Assembly (NCBI GenBank): GCA_025465235.1
Contig: JAODNO010000353.1
Coordinates: 1 to 32,424 of the forward strand
Reading direction: 5' to 3'
Source: Pseudonocardia sp.
GTDB taxonomy: Bacteria > Actinomycetota > Actinomycetes > Mycobacteriales > Pseudonocardiaceae
DNA: 32,424 nucleotides
Every line of letters begins with the position of its first letter. Position 1 is the stretch's first letter. The position numbers and the translations under genes were made by a program. Positions 7,159 to 14,728 of this stretch are shown here, one piece after another. The notes under the pieces were generated by a model that worked only from the letters and a program-made list of their open reading frames with translations, made no database searches and had not been told where the DNA came from.

Positions 7159-7934
7159 CCAGGGCCGATCCCGAGTACGGCCACCTCGCTCCCCTGCTCG
7201 AGCGCTACTCGTCCCTGGAGCCGGACCACCCCGACCGCGAGCCGCTGCGGGAGGAGCTCGTGCGGGGCTTCCTTCCGGTGGCCCAGCACATCGCCCGCCG
7301 GTTCTCCAACCGGGGCGAACCCCTGGACGACCTCGTCCAGGTGGCGACGGTCGGCCTCATCAACGCCATCGACCGGTACTCCCCGGAGCGTGGCAGCGAC
7401 TTCTTCTCCTTCGCCGTCCCCACGATCACGGGCGAGGTCCGCCGGCACTTCCGCGACCTCGGCTGGTCGATGCGGGTACCGCGCAGGCTCAAGGACCTGC
7501 ACGTCTCGATCAACGGCGCCGTCTCGGAGCTGTCGCAGAACCTCGGCCGGGCGCCGAAGCCCAGCGAGATCGCCGAGCAGCTCGGCGTCCCGGTCGCTGA
7601 TGTGCTCGAGGGACTCGAGGCCTCCGAGGCCTACCGCAGCTCGTCGCTCGACGAGATGCTCTCGTCCGAGCAGGGCAGCGCCACGGTCGGCGAGCTGGTC
7701 GGCGAGGCCGACGCCGAGCTCGACCGTGTCGACTTCCGGTTGGCGCTGCGACCCGTGTTGTCCGAGCTGGCCGAGCGTGAGCGCACCATCGTGCTGCTGC
7801 GGTTCTTCGGCAACATGACACAGACGCAGATCGCCGACCGCGTCGGCATCTCACAGATGCACGTCTCCCGGTTGCTGGCGCAGACCCTCGATCGCCTCCG
7901 CACGCGACTGGACCCCGAGACCCGCGTCAGCTGA
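7155..7934 (+). CDS. sigF: SigF/SigB-family stress sigma factor
   Basis: The 259-residue protein is a group 3 sigma-70 factor. Region 2 contains DDLVQVATVGLINAIDRY at about residues 52-69 and the promoter-melting FSFAVPTITGEVRRHFRD segment. Region 3 follows (LGRAPKPSEIAEQLG). Region 4 ends in a helix-turn-helix, MTQTQIADRVGISQMHVSR, near residues 220-238. The length fits SigF of actinobacteria. The GTG start overlaps the anti-sigma stop by 4 bases. The operon order STAS antagonist, anti-sigma, sigma resembles rsbV-rsbW-sigB. It likely controls general stress or stationary-phase genes; no SigF-type promoter was visible upstream, so autoregulation cannot be claimed. Confidence 0.94.
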   Translation: MTRADPEYGHLAPLLERYSSLEPDHPDREPLREELVRGFLPVAQHIARRFSNRGEPLDDLVQVATVGLINAIDRYSPERGSDFFSFAVPTITGEVRRHFRDLGWSMRVPRRLKDLHVSINGAVSELSQNLGRAPKPSEIAEQLGVPVADVLEGLEASEAYRSSSLDEMLSSEQGSATVGELVGEADAELDRVDFRLALRPVLSELAERERTIVLLRFFGNMTQTQIADRVGISQMHVSRLLAQTLDRLRTRLDPETRVS

Positions 7935-7969
7935 CCGCTTGTCAGCATTGTTCCTGCGGAGGGGATGTC

Positions 7970-9214
7970 ATGACCGGTCAACCGGATCACGTGATGATCG
8001 TCGGCGCCGGACTCGGCGGCCTGCGCACCGCCGAGCAGCTGCGCTCGGCAGGGTTCCAGGGGCGGATCAGCCTCGTCGGGGCCGAGCCGCATGCACCCTA
8101 CGACCGGCCGCCGCTGTCCAAGCAGATCCTCACTGGGGACTGGGAGCCCGAGAAGATCGTGCTGTCCGGGCTCGATGCGCTCCTCGACATCGGGGTCCGG
8201 GTCCACCTGGGCATCGAGGCCGTGGCACTGCGGCACAGTGAAGACGGCCGCAGCGGGTGGGGCGAGCGCGGCCACGAGCTGGAGCTGTCCGACGGGGCCA
8301 CGCTGCACGGCGATGCCGTCGTGATCGCCACCGGCCTCGCGGCGCGGACACTGCCCGGCCAGCCCGCGACCGTGCACACCCTGCGCACGCTGGACGACGC
8401 ACTCGCCCTGCGGGACGCGCTGACCCGGATCCGGTCACTGCTCGTCGTGGGCGGTGGGTTCATCGGCGCGGAGGTGGCGAGTGCGGCCAGGACCCGCGGG
8501 ATCGAGGTGACCGTGCTGGAGGGGCTGCCGGTGGTCCTCGCCCGCGCGCTCGGCCCCGATGTCGGGGCGCTCGCCGGTCGACTGCTCGTGGAAGGCGGAG
8601 TCGACGTGCGCACGGGCGCGGCCCTCACCCGGTTCACCGACAACGGCACCGGTGTCGGCGTCGAGCTCGCCGACGGCACGCACTGCTCGGCGGATGCTGC
8701 GCTTGTCGGTATCGGCGGCGCCCCGCGGGTGCAGTGGCTGGACGGCGCGGGGCTCGACCTCACCGACGGGCTCGCCTGCGGAACCACCGGCCGGGTGCAC
8801 GGGCTGACCGCGGCCTGGGCGGTGGGCGATGTCGCCGCATGGGACGACCCGGTGTACGGCGACCGGCACCGGCACGAGCACTGGACGAGCGCGGCGGACC
8901 AGGCCGCGGTCGTGGCCAGCGACATCCTGGGCGCCGCTCCTCCGCCCCCTACCGTGCCGTACTTCTGGTCCGACCAGTTCGGACTCAAGATCCAGCTCCT
9001 CGGTCGGCCGGAGCTGGCGGACCGGGTGGTGCCGCTGCACGGCACCGGGTTCGACGGCGGCCCCATCCGTGGCACCGTCGGCGGGTACCTCGACGGCGAC
9101 CGGCTGGTGGCCGTGGTCGGTTTCGGCGCGGCCCGGATCGTCACCCGCTATCGCGCGCAGGTGGCCGAGCGCGCCCCTCTGGACACCGCGGTCAGCGGAA
9201 GAGGCGGCGGATGA
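7970..9214 (+). CDS. FAD/NAD(P)-dependent ferredoxin (rhodocoxin/putidaredoxin-type) reductase
   Basis: The 414-residue flavoprotein has an FAD-binding GAGLGG at residues 12-17, the YDRPPLSK signature at 44-51 typical of putidaredoxin and rhodocoxin reductases, ATG in VIATGLAARTLPG at 118-130, and an NAD-binding GGGFIG at 161-166. AVGDVA near residue 287 is the second FAD motif. The C-terminal part matches the reductase dimerisation domain. Such enzymes pass electrons from NAD(P)H to a 2Fe-2S ferredoxin that serves P450s or dioxygenases, but no ferredoxin, P450 or Rieske gene lies in the window. GGAGGGG precedes the ATG. The last 23 bases overlap the convergent DUF3618 gene. Confidence 0.9.
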   Translation: MTGQPDHVMIVGAGLGGLRTAEQLRSAGFQGRISLVGAEPHAPYDRPPLSKQILTGDWEPEKIVLSGLDALLDIGVRVHLGIEAVALRHSEDGRSGWGERGHELELSDGATLHGDAVVIATGLAARTLPGQPATVHTLRTLDDALALRDALTRIRSLLVVGGGFIGAEVASAARTRGIEVTVLEGLPVVLARALGPDVGALAGRLLVEGGVDVRTGAALTRFTDNGTGVGVELADGTHCSADAALVGIGGAPRVQWLDGAGLDLTDGLACGTTGRVHGLTAAWAVGDVAAWDDPVYGDRHRHEHWTSAADQAAVVASDILGAAPPPPTVPYFWSDQFGLKIQLLGRPELADRVVPLHGTGFDGGPIRGTVGGYLDGDRLVAVVGFGAARIVTRYRAQVAERAPLDTAVSGRGGG

Positions 9215-9413
9215 AAGCCACGGCGAGCAGGGCTCCGAGGGCCATGAGGCCGTAGCGGATCCTCGGGTCGGCGAGCCGCTCCTGAAGGCTTTCCTTGCCC
9301 GCGTCGACGAGGCGCTTCGGGCTGGCCTTCTCACCCAGGGCGTCCAGGCTGTCGGCCAGCGCGTCCCTGGCCCTCTCGATCTCGCGCTGGATGGTGTCCG
9401 GGTCGCGCGCCAC
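9192..9413 (-). CDS. DUF3618 small membrane-anchored protein
   Basis: The 73-residue protein starts MARDPDTIQREIERARDAL, the hallmark of the actinobacterial DUF3618 family. Residues 5-45 form a charged amphipathic helix (Q-E-I-E-R-A-R-D-A-L-A-D-S-L-D). A single transmembrane segment follows at about residues 54-68 (YGLMALGALLAVAFI), ending RRLFR. The function of the family is unknown; the layout suggests a cytoplasmic coiled helix tethered to the membrane. The gene is convergent with the reductase gene and overlaps its 3' end by 23 bases. It faces away from bcp across 133 bases. Confidence 0.85.
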   Translation of the reverse strand: MARDPDTIQREIERARDALADSLDALGEKASPKRLVDAGKESLQERLADPRIRYGLMALGALLAVAFIRRLFR

Positions 9414-9546
9414 GGTGCCTCCTACTTTCGCACTGCCTTGGCAAGGTCACGAGGAAGTGCCACCGTAGATCACGCCTGCCCCATCCGTGGGGGCGGCCGG
9501 GCGGGTCGGCGCGCCGCCCCTCGGCCGTGGTGCCAGTATCGCTCGC

Positions 9547-10014
9547 ATGAGTACGCAACTGGCTGTCGGTGACCCTGCCCCGGACTTCACGCTCCCTGAC
9601 GCCGACGGCAAACCGGTGTCCCTGTCGGACTACCGCGGCCGCCGGGTCATCGTCTACTTCTACCCCGCGGCGAGCACCCCGGGCTGCACCAAGCAGGCAT
9701 GTGACTTCCGGGACAGCCTGGCCGACCTCGGCGACGCCGGGCTGGACGTCCTCGGCATCTCGCCGGACAAGCCGGACAAGCTCGCGAAGTTCCGTGACGA
9801 GGAAGGGTTGACCTTCCCGCTGCTGTCCGACCCGAACAAGGAGGTCCTCACCGCGTGGGGCGTCTTCGGGGAGAAGCAGATGTACGGCAAGACCGTCACC
9901 GGGGTGATCCGCTCGACCTTCGTGGTCGACCCGGACGGGAAGATCGAGCAGGCGCAGTACAACGTCCGCGCCACGGGGCACGTGGCGAAGCTGCGCAGGG
10001 ACCTCAAGGTCTGA
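9547..10014 (+). CDS. bcp: Thioredoxin-dependent thiol peroxidase (Bcp/PrxQ)
   Basis: The 155-residue peroxiredoxin reduces hydrogen peroxide and alkyl hydroperoxides with thioredoxin-supplied electrons in the cytoplasm. [11 protein letters not shown] at residues 8-18 opens the thioredoxin fold. The active site [14 protein letters not shown] has the peroxidatic Cys47 and the resolving Cys52, five residues apart, which defines the two-Cys PrxQ/Bcp type. [17 protein letters not shown] near the C-terminus is also characteristic. The ATG at 9547 starts at the first conserved residues; longer upstream readings are arginine-rich and lack homology. The 3' end overlaps the convergent GH4 gene by 11 bases. 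Confidence 0.95.
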   Translation: MSTQLAVGDPAPDFTLPDADGKPVSLSDYRGRRVIVYFYPAASTPGCTKQACDFRDSLADLGDAGLDVLGISPDKPDKLAKFRDEEGLTFPLLSDPNKEVLTAWGVFGEKQMYGKTVTGVIRSTFVVDPDGKIEQAQYNVRATGHVAKLRRDLKV

Positions 10015-11353
10015 CGCACCGGCCGCCGAGCACCGCGGCCACTCCGGGTAGCCGCGCCCGGTAGGCGGCCAGCAGCTCACGCGCGACGGCGACGGAGTCG
10101 ACCAGCGGGTGCTGGGCGAAGGCGCGCAGCGCCAGCATCGCCGATCCCGTGACGGCTGCCTCGATGGTGTCCTGCTCCACCGCCTTGACCTGCTGCAGGA
10201 GGCCGAGCATCGAGCCGGGCAGTGGGTCGGTGGCCAGCGGCGTGACGCCGTGCCGGCCCACCAGGCAGGGCACCTCGACCACCGCGGCGGCCGGCAGCCC
10301 GGGTACCGCCGAGCCGTTGCGAACGTTGAGGATCATCGTGCGGGTGGCGCCGCCGGACAGTGCAGTCATGAGCTCCAGCGCGACCTGCTGGTAGCCCCCG
10401 CCCGCGATGTCGGCGGCGTCGCGCTCGCCGGCACCGCTGGCCTCGCGGCTCTCCGCCATGTAGGTGGCGTCGCGTTCGTCGCGCACCTCCGACCAGCGCT
10501 GCAGGGCGCCGGTGGAGTCTGCCGCTGCGTAGAACCGCTCCTGCTGGTCGAGCAGGAACTCGCCCCGCGTGCTCGGTGCGGACCGGATCGCGGCGATGGC
10601 CTCGCGCGTGCAGTAGTAGTAGTACAGGTATTCATTGGGGAGGGCGCCGATGCTCCGGACCCAGTCCAGGCCTACCAGCCGCGCCTCCTCGATCGAGCAC
10701 AGCGCGTCGTCGTCGGCGAGCAGCTCGGGGAGCCGGTCGACGCCGTCCACCCGCAGCCCGCGCAGCCAGCCCAGGTGGTTGAGCCCCACGTAGTCGACCG
10801 TGTGGGGGCCACTGCCCCGGCCCATCCCCTCGATCGCGCGTGCCGCGCGCTGTGCCAGCCCGATCGGTGAGTCGCAGATGCCGACGACCCGCTCGCCGAG
10901 CACCCGCTGCATCGCCTCGGTGATCATGCTGGCCGGGTTCGTGAAGTTGATGACCCACGCCTGCGGGGCGACGGCGGCCACTCGCTCCGCCACCCGCATC
11001 GCCACCGGAACCGTACGCAGCCCGTAGGCGATTCCGCCCGCGCCGGTGGTCTCCTGACCCAACACCCCGTGGGCCAGCGCGACGCGCTCGTCCAGGGTGC
11101 GGCCTGCAAGCCCGTCCACCCGGATCGCCGAGAACACGAACTGTGCTCCGGCCAGCGCGTCGTCGAGGTCGGTGGTGGTGTGCACGGCGGGTGCGCCCGG
11201 CCGGGACATCTGCTCCAGCACCGCGCGGATAGCCCCCAGCCGGGACGCTGACACGTCGTGCAGGACGACGTCGGTGACCGGTGAGCCGCCTGCCAGCGCC
11301 GCATAGACCAGCGGCACCCGGAACCCGCCTCCACCGAGGATGGTGAGCCTCAC
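10004..11353 (-). CDS. Glycoside hydrolase family 4 enzyme (6-phospho-beta-glucosidase/alpha-glucosidase type)
   Basis: The 449-residue protein is a GH4 enzyme, a family that hydrolyses glycosides through NAD-dependent oxidation-elimination and needs Mn2+. The N-terminal Rossmann motif [10 protein letters not shown] lies at residues 5-14 and [10 protein letters not shown] at 30-39. The metal ligands Cys160 (GICDSP) and His193 (GLNHLGW) are in place, NFTNPAS is at 136-142, and NEYLYYYY carries the catalytic region near residue 255. GH4 members differ in whether they need a 6-phosphorylated sugar, and this cannot be decided by eye. The start is GTG 11353 with GAGG about 8 bases upstream; the in-frame 25-residue extension is unlike the family. 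It is divergent from the PfkB kinase gene, which suggests joint work on a sugar. Confidence 0.9.
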   Translation of the reverse strand: MRLTILGGGGFRVPLVYAALAGGSPVTDVVLHDVSASRLGAIRAVLEQMSRPGAPAVHTTTDLDDALAGAQFVFSAIRVDGLAGRTLDERVALAHGVLGQETTGAGGIAYGLRTVPVAMRVAERVAAVAPQAWVINFTNPASMITEAMQRVLGERVVGICDSPIGLAQRAARAIEGMGRGSGPHTVDYVGLNHLGWLRGLRVDGVDRLPELLADDDALCSIEEARLVGLDWVRSIGALPNEYLYYYYCTREAIAAIRSAPSTRGEFLLDQQERFYAAADSTGALQRWSEVRDERDATYMAESREASGAGERDAADIAGGGYQQVALELMTALSGGATRTMILNVRNGSAVPGLPAAAVVEVPCLVGRHGVTPLATDPLPGSMLGLLQQVKAVEQDTIEAAVTGSAMLALRAFAQHPLVDSVAVARELLAAYRARLPGVAAVLGGRCVRP

Positions 11354-11460
11354 GCGACAGCCTCTAGCGACGGAAGCATGGGCCGACGGTAGCGCAGGGC
11401 GCGCTCGCACCGACGTGGTCGACGGCACGCGCCAGATTGCGGCAGGAGGGCGCAGGCGCG

Positions 11461-11490
11461 TTGCCAGGCGCGTGGATCAGGCGGCACTAT
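11461..11490 (+). promoter_or_regulatory. Candidate sigma-70 promoter for the PfkB kinase gene
   Basis: TTGCCA at 11461-11466 and CACTAT at 11485-11490 are 18 bases apart. Transcription would start near 11497, leaving a leader of about 20 bases with GGAGG at 11509-11513 before the ATG at 11517. The match is moderate and judged by eye only. Confidence 0.35.
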
Positions 11491-11516
11491 CCGACGGAGC
11501 AGCACATCGGAGGGGG

Positions 11517-12716
11517 ATGAGTTCGCCGGTGACCAGCGCAGCGCGGAACACGGTGCCCGAGCCGGACGCGTTGCCGGCAGGGCCGCTCGCCACGCCTCAC
11601 GAGGCGGTGTGGTGGGATCCGCTCGTCGACGTCCGCGGCGCCGACTGGCCCTCCGTCGACGTGTTCATGTCCGGCATGGTGTTCCTGGACATCGTGTTCA
11701 CCGGCCTGCCCACGCTTCCCGCGGCAGGCACCGAGGTGTGGGCCGCGGGGATGGCGTCGTGCCCCGGCGGCATCGCGAACCTGGCCATCGCGGCGTCCCG
11801 GCTCGGTCTCCGCACCAGTCTCGCGGCCGGCTTCGGCGACGACGTCTACGCCGACTTCTGCTGGCGGACGCTCGCAGGGCAGGAACGGGTCGACCTGACG
11901 CGGTCGCGACAGTTCGCGGGGTGGCACTCCCCCGTGACCGTCTCGATGGCGGTGCAGCGCGACCGGAGCATGGTCACGCACGCGCACGGCCTCCCGATCA
12001 CTGGGGACGCCCTCATCGGCACACCGCCGCCATGCCGAGCGGTGCTCACCAGCATCGGCGAGGGTGCGGCCGACCCGGTGCTGCCCTCCTGGGTAGCCCA
12101 GGCCAGGGCGGCAGGCGCGATGGTCTTCGCCGACGCGGGCTGGGACCCCACCGGCGCCTGGGATCCGGCCCTGCTCGCGACGCTCGCCGGGTGCGACGCG
12201 TTCATGCCCAACGCCGTGGAGGCCATGAGCTACACCCGCACCGACAACCCCCGCGCAGCGCTGCACACACTCGCCGACCACGTCCCGCTCGCCGTGGTGA
12301 CCTGCGGCGGCGACGGGGCGATGGCCGTGGACGCCGCAACGGGTGAGGCAGCCATGGTCCCCGCCCTGCCGGTCGACGCCCTCGACCCCACCGGCGCGGG
12401 CGACGTGTTCGGGGCCGGCCTGGTTCTGGGCACGATCGCCGGCTGGCCGCTGGAGCACCGGCTGCTCTTCGCCGGTGTCTCCGCGGCGCTGGCCGTCCAC
12501 GAGTTCGGCGGGTCCTTGGCCGCTCCGGGCTGGGGTGACATCGGCGACTGGTGGCGGCGGGTGCAGGCCCGGGCCGCAGCGGGCCACCTCGGCGCCGCCG
12601 AGCTCCGGCGCCGTTACGGGTTCCTCGACGACCTGGTGCCCCGGACCCACGTCTGCGGCGTCCGGCGCGCGGCCGCCACCATCGCCCGGCAGTCGGACCT
12701 GACCCGCCCGAACTGA
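11517..12716 (+). CDS. PfkB-family carbohydrate kinase
   Basis: The 399-residue protein belongs to the ribokinase/PfkB superfamily. The first signature, with the di-glycine hinge, is CPGGIANLAIAASRLG at residues 82-97. The second signature, DPTGAGDVFGAGL, is at 290-302 and contains the catalytic base Asp296 and the anion hole GAGD. The sugar substrate is not evident. The protein is about 80 residues longer than ribokinase because of an N-terminal extension and a C-terminal tail after residue 345. The ATG at 11517 follows GGAGG closely (3-base spacing); GTG 11530 is an alternative start. Its divergent neighbour is a GH4 glycosidase, so it may phosphorylate a sugar released or used by that enzyme. 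Confidence 0.85.
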   Translation: MSSPVTSAARNTVPEPDALPAGPLATPHEAVWWDPLVDVRGADWPSVDVFMSGMVFLDIVFTGLPTLPAAGTEVWAAGMASCPGGIANLAIAASRLGLRTSLAAGFGDDVYADFCWRTLAGQERVDLTRSRQFAGWHSPVTVSMAVQRDRSMVTHAHGLPITGDALIGTPPPCRAVLTSIGEGAADPVLPSWVAQARAAGAMVFADAGWDPTGAWDPALLATLAGCDAFMPNAVEAMSYTRTDNPRAALHTLADHVPLAVVTCGGDGAMAVDAATGEAAMVPALPVDALDPTGAGDVFGAGLVLGTIAGWPLEHRLLFAGVSAALAVHEFGGSLAAPGWGDIGDWWRRVQARAAAGHLGAAELRRRYGFLDDLVPRTHVCGVRRAAATIARQSDLTRPN

Positions 12717-12732
12717 CCGACCGGGGCACACG

Positions 12733-12750
12733 ATCGAACGTATGTTCGAT
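12733..12750. promoter_or_regulatory. LexA (SOS) box upstream of the HNH nuclease gene
   Basis: ATCGAAC at 12733-12739 and GTTCGAT at 12744-12750 form a perfect 7-base inverted repeat around a 4-base spacer (GTAT). The core TCGAAC-N4-GTTCGA at 12734-12749 is identical to the LexA-binding consensus of mycobacteria and other actinobacteria. It abuts the putative -10 element and lies 12 bases before the HNH start codon, the expected place for repression. Regulation by LexA is inferred from the motif and its position. Confidence 0.88.
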
Positions 12751-12755
12751 ATGAT
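12750..12755 (+). promoter_or_regulatory. Putative -10 element giving a leaderless HNH transcript
   Basis: TATGAT matches the TATAAT consensus at five of six bases. A start site 7 bases downstream would be at 12762, the A of the HNH start codon, so the mRNA would be leaderless. There is no Shine-Dalgarno sequence before this ATG, which agrees. No clear -35 is visible. Confidence 0.5.
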
Positions 12756-12761
12756 CACGGC

Positions 12762-13433
12762 ATGCCCCGAGCCCGGAGTTGGACCGACGAGCAACTCGCC
12801 GCTGCCGTGGCGGCGAGCCGCACGCTGAGCGAGGTATGCGTACGCCTCGGCCTGCAGCCCGGGAAGTACGACATCCTGCGCAGGCATATCCGTCGCCTCG
12901 GCCTGGACGCCTCGCACATCCCGCGATCCGCCATGGGCGCGCCACGAACGGGTTGGTCGGACGAGGACCTCGTGGTTGCGGTGGCCGCGAGCGACTCAGT
13001 CTCGGAGGTCAGCCGCAGGTTGGGATACACGCCCAACGGTGGGGTCCACCGGATGATCGTCCACCGCATTCGCACGTCCGGTCTCGATACGTCACATTTC
13101 ACGGGACAGCGGTGGGCCCGCGGTCGCACGCTTCCCCGGAAATCGATACCGCTCGAGGAGATCCTCGTCCCGCTCTCGACCTATCGACCCAGCTCCCGGC
13201 TACGCCGACGGCTCATCGCCAGCGGGTTGCTCAAGGCGGAGTGCGCGAACTGCGGACTCGCCTCCTGGCGCGGCAGGCCACTACCACTCCACCTGGATCA
13301 CATCAACGGCGACCACACCGACAATCGGCTCGAGAACCTCCGTATCCTGTGCCCCAACTGCCACTCCCAGACCGACACCTGGTGCGGTGGTAAAGGCCGG
13401 CGTAGCCCAACTGGCAGGAGGCCCTCCGTTTAG
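12762..13433 (+). CDS. HNH endonuclease with tandem DNA-binding repeats; 3' end lies inside a tRNA gene
   Basis: The 223-residue protein ends in a zinc-stabilised HNH nuclease domain: Cys161/Cys164 (CANC) and Cys197/Cys200 (CPNC) frame LHLDHINGDHTDNRLENL, with H180, the central asparagine and H201 as the HNH residues. The N-terminal half is an internal duplication. Residues 7-52 and 65-112 both read W[T/S]DE.L..AVAAS..SEV..RLG and close with LGLDASH or SGLDTSH, which look like two helix-turn-helix units. A perfect LexA box and a -10 element precede the ATG. The last 12 codons and the TAG stop fall within the downstream tRNA, and the stop is that tRNA's anticodon. It resembles homing or mobile HNH nucleases; the target and role are unknown. 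Confidence 0.88.
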   Translation: MPRARSWTDEQLAAAVAASRTLSEVCVRLGLQPGKYDILRRHIRRLGLDASHIPRSAMGAPRTGWSDEDLVVAVAASDSVSEVSRRLGYTPNGGVHRMIVHRIRTSGLDTSHFTGQRWARGRTLPRKSIPLEEILVPLSTYRPSSRLRRRLIASGLLKAECANCGLASWRGRPLPLHLDHINGDHTDNRLENLRILCPNCHSQTDTWCGGKGRRSPTGRRPSV

Positions 13434-13470
13434 GTCGGAGACAGTGTGGGTTCGAATCCCACCGCCGGCA
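13396..13470 (+). tRNA. tRNA with UAG anticodon (reads Leu CUA/CUN) but a class I, short variable loop
   Basis: A full cloverleaf folds. The acceptor is GCCGGCG (13396-13402) with CGCCGGC (13463-13469), then A73 at 13470. The anticodon arm is CTCCG-TTTAGGT-CGGAG (13424-13440), and the T arm is GTGGG-TTCGAAT-CCCAC (13446-13462). The anticodon TAG lies at 13431-13433 with U33 and G37. The variable loop is only 5 bases (ACAGT), whereas bacterial tRNA-Leu normally has a long variable arm. The D arm has only three good pairs (GCC/GGC) and a slightly enlarged loop around GG at 13413-13414. CCA is not encoded. Amino acid identity is uncertain: the anticodon says Leu, but the body is not that of a standard tRNA-Leu. 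Confidence 0.85.
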
Positions 13471-13486
13471 CAGGTTTTCCCAGCTA

Positions 13487-14233
13487 TCAGGGCTGGTCCG
13501 TCCCGGGTTCCTGCTGCACGGTCGTGGACGTCGGAGTGCCCGGCGCCACGGCCGGTTGCCGGCGCGCCACCAGCAGCGCCCCGGCCAGCCCCAGCAGGCC
13601 CGACGCCACCGACACGGCGAACATCGCGGGATGCGGGCTGCCGCCGACCGCCGCGTCGCCCAGCACCACGATGCCGATCGTGCCGGGAAGTACCCCGAGC
13701 ACCGTGCCCAGCAGGTACGGCGCGAAGCGCACCCCGGACAGCCCCGCGGCGTAGTTCATCGCCGAGAACGGCACGGCCGGGATCAGGCGCAGGGACACCA
13801 CGGCGAGGAGGCCACTGTGGTCCAGCCGGGCGCGCACCCAGGCCACTCCACGGTGATGCGCGTGCCGCTCGGCCAGCCGGCCGCCGACCAGCCGGACCAG
13901 CCAGAAGGCCACAACTGCAGCCAGCGCCGTGCCGGCGACGGTGAGCAGGAGCCCGACCACCGAGCCGAACAGCACTCCTGCGGCCACGGTGAACACCGTG
14001 CGCGGCACGGGCGTCACGGTGACCATGCCCTGGAGCAGCACGAACAGCACCGGCGCCCAGAGCCCGGCACTCTTGACCGTCTGCCGCACGTCGGGGATCC
14101 CGTCGCGCAGGAGGACGGCCGCGGACGTCACGACCGCCAGTGCAGCGACGCCCGCCGCGATCCGTCCCCACTTCACGACTCCGACCGTACCGACGCACGA
14201 AGCAGCAGCGTGACGACGGGGTGAGCGCGCCAT
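13487..14233 (-). CDS. TVP38/TMEM64 (DedA/VTT-domain) family membrane protein
   Basis: The 248-residue protein is an integral membrane protein of the SNARE-associated/VTT family. Hydrophobic segments lie at about residues 24-42, 60-76, 80-112, 142-160, 170-195 and 205-225. The family motif is visible as a glycine-rich re-entrant stretch (AAGVLFGSVVGLLLTVAGTALAAVVAFWLVR, broken across residues 83-113) and the later RLIPAVPFSAMNYAAG segment. The biochemical function of bacterial members is mostly unknown; lipid or small-solute transport has been proposed. The start could be ATG 14233, used here, or GTG 14176 just before the first membrane segment. The last 18 residues are a polar tail. It is convergent with the tRNA and divergent from the next gene. 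Confidence 0.83.
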   Translation of the reverse strand: MARSPRRHAAASCVGTVGVVKWGRIAAGVAALAVVTSAAVLLRDGIPDVRQTVKSAGLWAPVLFVLLQGMVTVTPVPRTVFTVAAGVLFGSVVGLLLTVAGTALAAVVAFWLVRLVGGRLAERHAHHRGVAWVRARLDHSGLLAVVSLRLIPAVPFSAMNYAAGLSGVRFAPYLLGTVLGVLPGTIGIVVLGDAAVGGSPHPAMFAVSVASGLLGLAGALLVARRQPAVAPGTPTSTTVQQEPGTDQP

Positions 14234-14303
14234 CGGCCGCTCATCTGCCGGTCATCACGCCGCTACCGGTCGGTTGCCACCCAGGCGGCTACCGTGAACG
14301 ATC

Positions 14304-14711
14304 GTGACGACCGAGCAACCGCAACCGCCCGTTCTCGACCTCGACCCGGACGGGCTCGCCGTACGCCGCGAGGTGCTGGGGCCCGATCACGTCGACGCGG
14401 CGCTCGCCCGCGCCGACGCCACCACGGCCGAGTTCCAGGAGATGATCACCCGCTACGCATGGGGCCACATCTGGACCCGTCCGGGGCTGGACCGCCGGAT
14501 GCGCAGCGCGATCACGATCACCGCCCTCGTCGCGCACGGGCACTATGCCGAGCTGGAACTGCACCTGCGCGCTGCCCTGCGCAACGGCCTCACCCGCGAG
14601 GAGATCGTGGAGGTGCTGCTGCAGAGCGCCATCTACTGCGGCGTGCCCGCGGCCAACTCCGCGTTCGGCGTCGCCCGCCGTGTCCTCGACGAGGAGCCCA
14701 CGACCTCCTGA
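14304..14711 (+). CDS. Carboxymuconolactone decarboxylase (PcaC/AhpD-like) family protein
   Basis: The 135-residue protein is a single all-helical CMD domain. The family signature ELHLRAALRNGLTREEI lies at about residues 83-99 and is followed by EVLLQSAIYCGVPAANSAF, like PcaC (4-carboxymuconolactone decarboxylase of the beta-ketoadipate pathway). The AhpD active-site CxxC is absent, so disulfide reductase activity is unlikely. No other protocatechuate genes (pcaB, pcaD, pcaGH) are in the window, so the pathway role is open. The GTG start at 14304 follows a 70-base gap shared with the divergent TVP38 gene. It is convergent with rdgB, 17 bases away. Confidence 0.85.
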   Translation: MTTEQPQPPVLDLDPDGLAVRREVLGPDHVDAALARADATTAEFQEMITRYAWGHIWTRPGLDRRMRSAITITALVAHGHYAELELHLRAALRNGLTREEIVEVLLQSAIYCGVPAANSAFGVARRVLDEEPTTS

Positions 14712-14728
14712 GCCCGACTCCGGCGCGG

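Noticed and set aside
12762-13433. HNH gene as part of a larger integrated element
   Set aside because: No integrase, no second tRNA fragment and no att-like repeat was seen on either side; flanking genes look like ordinary chromosome.
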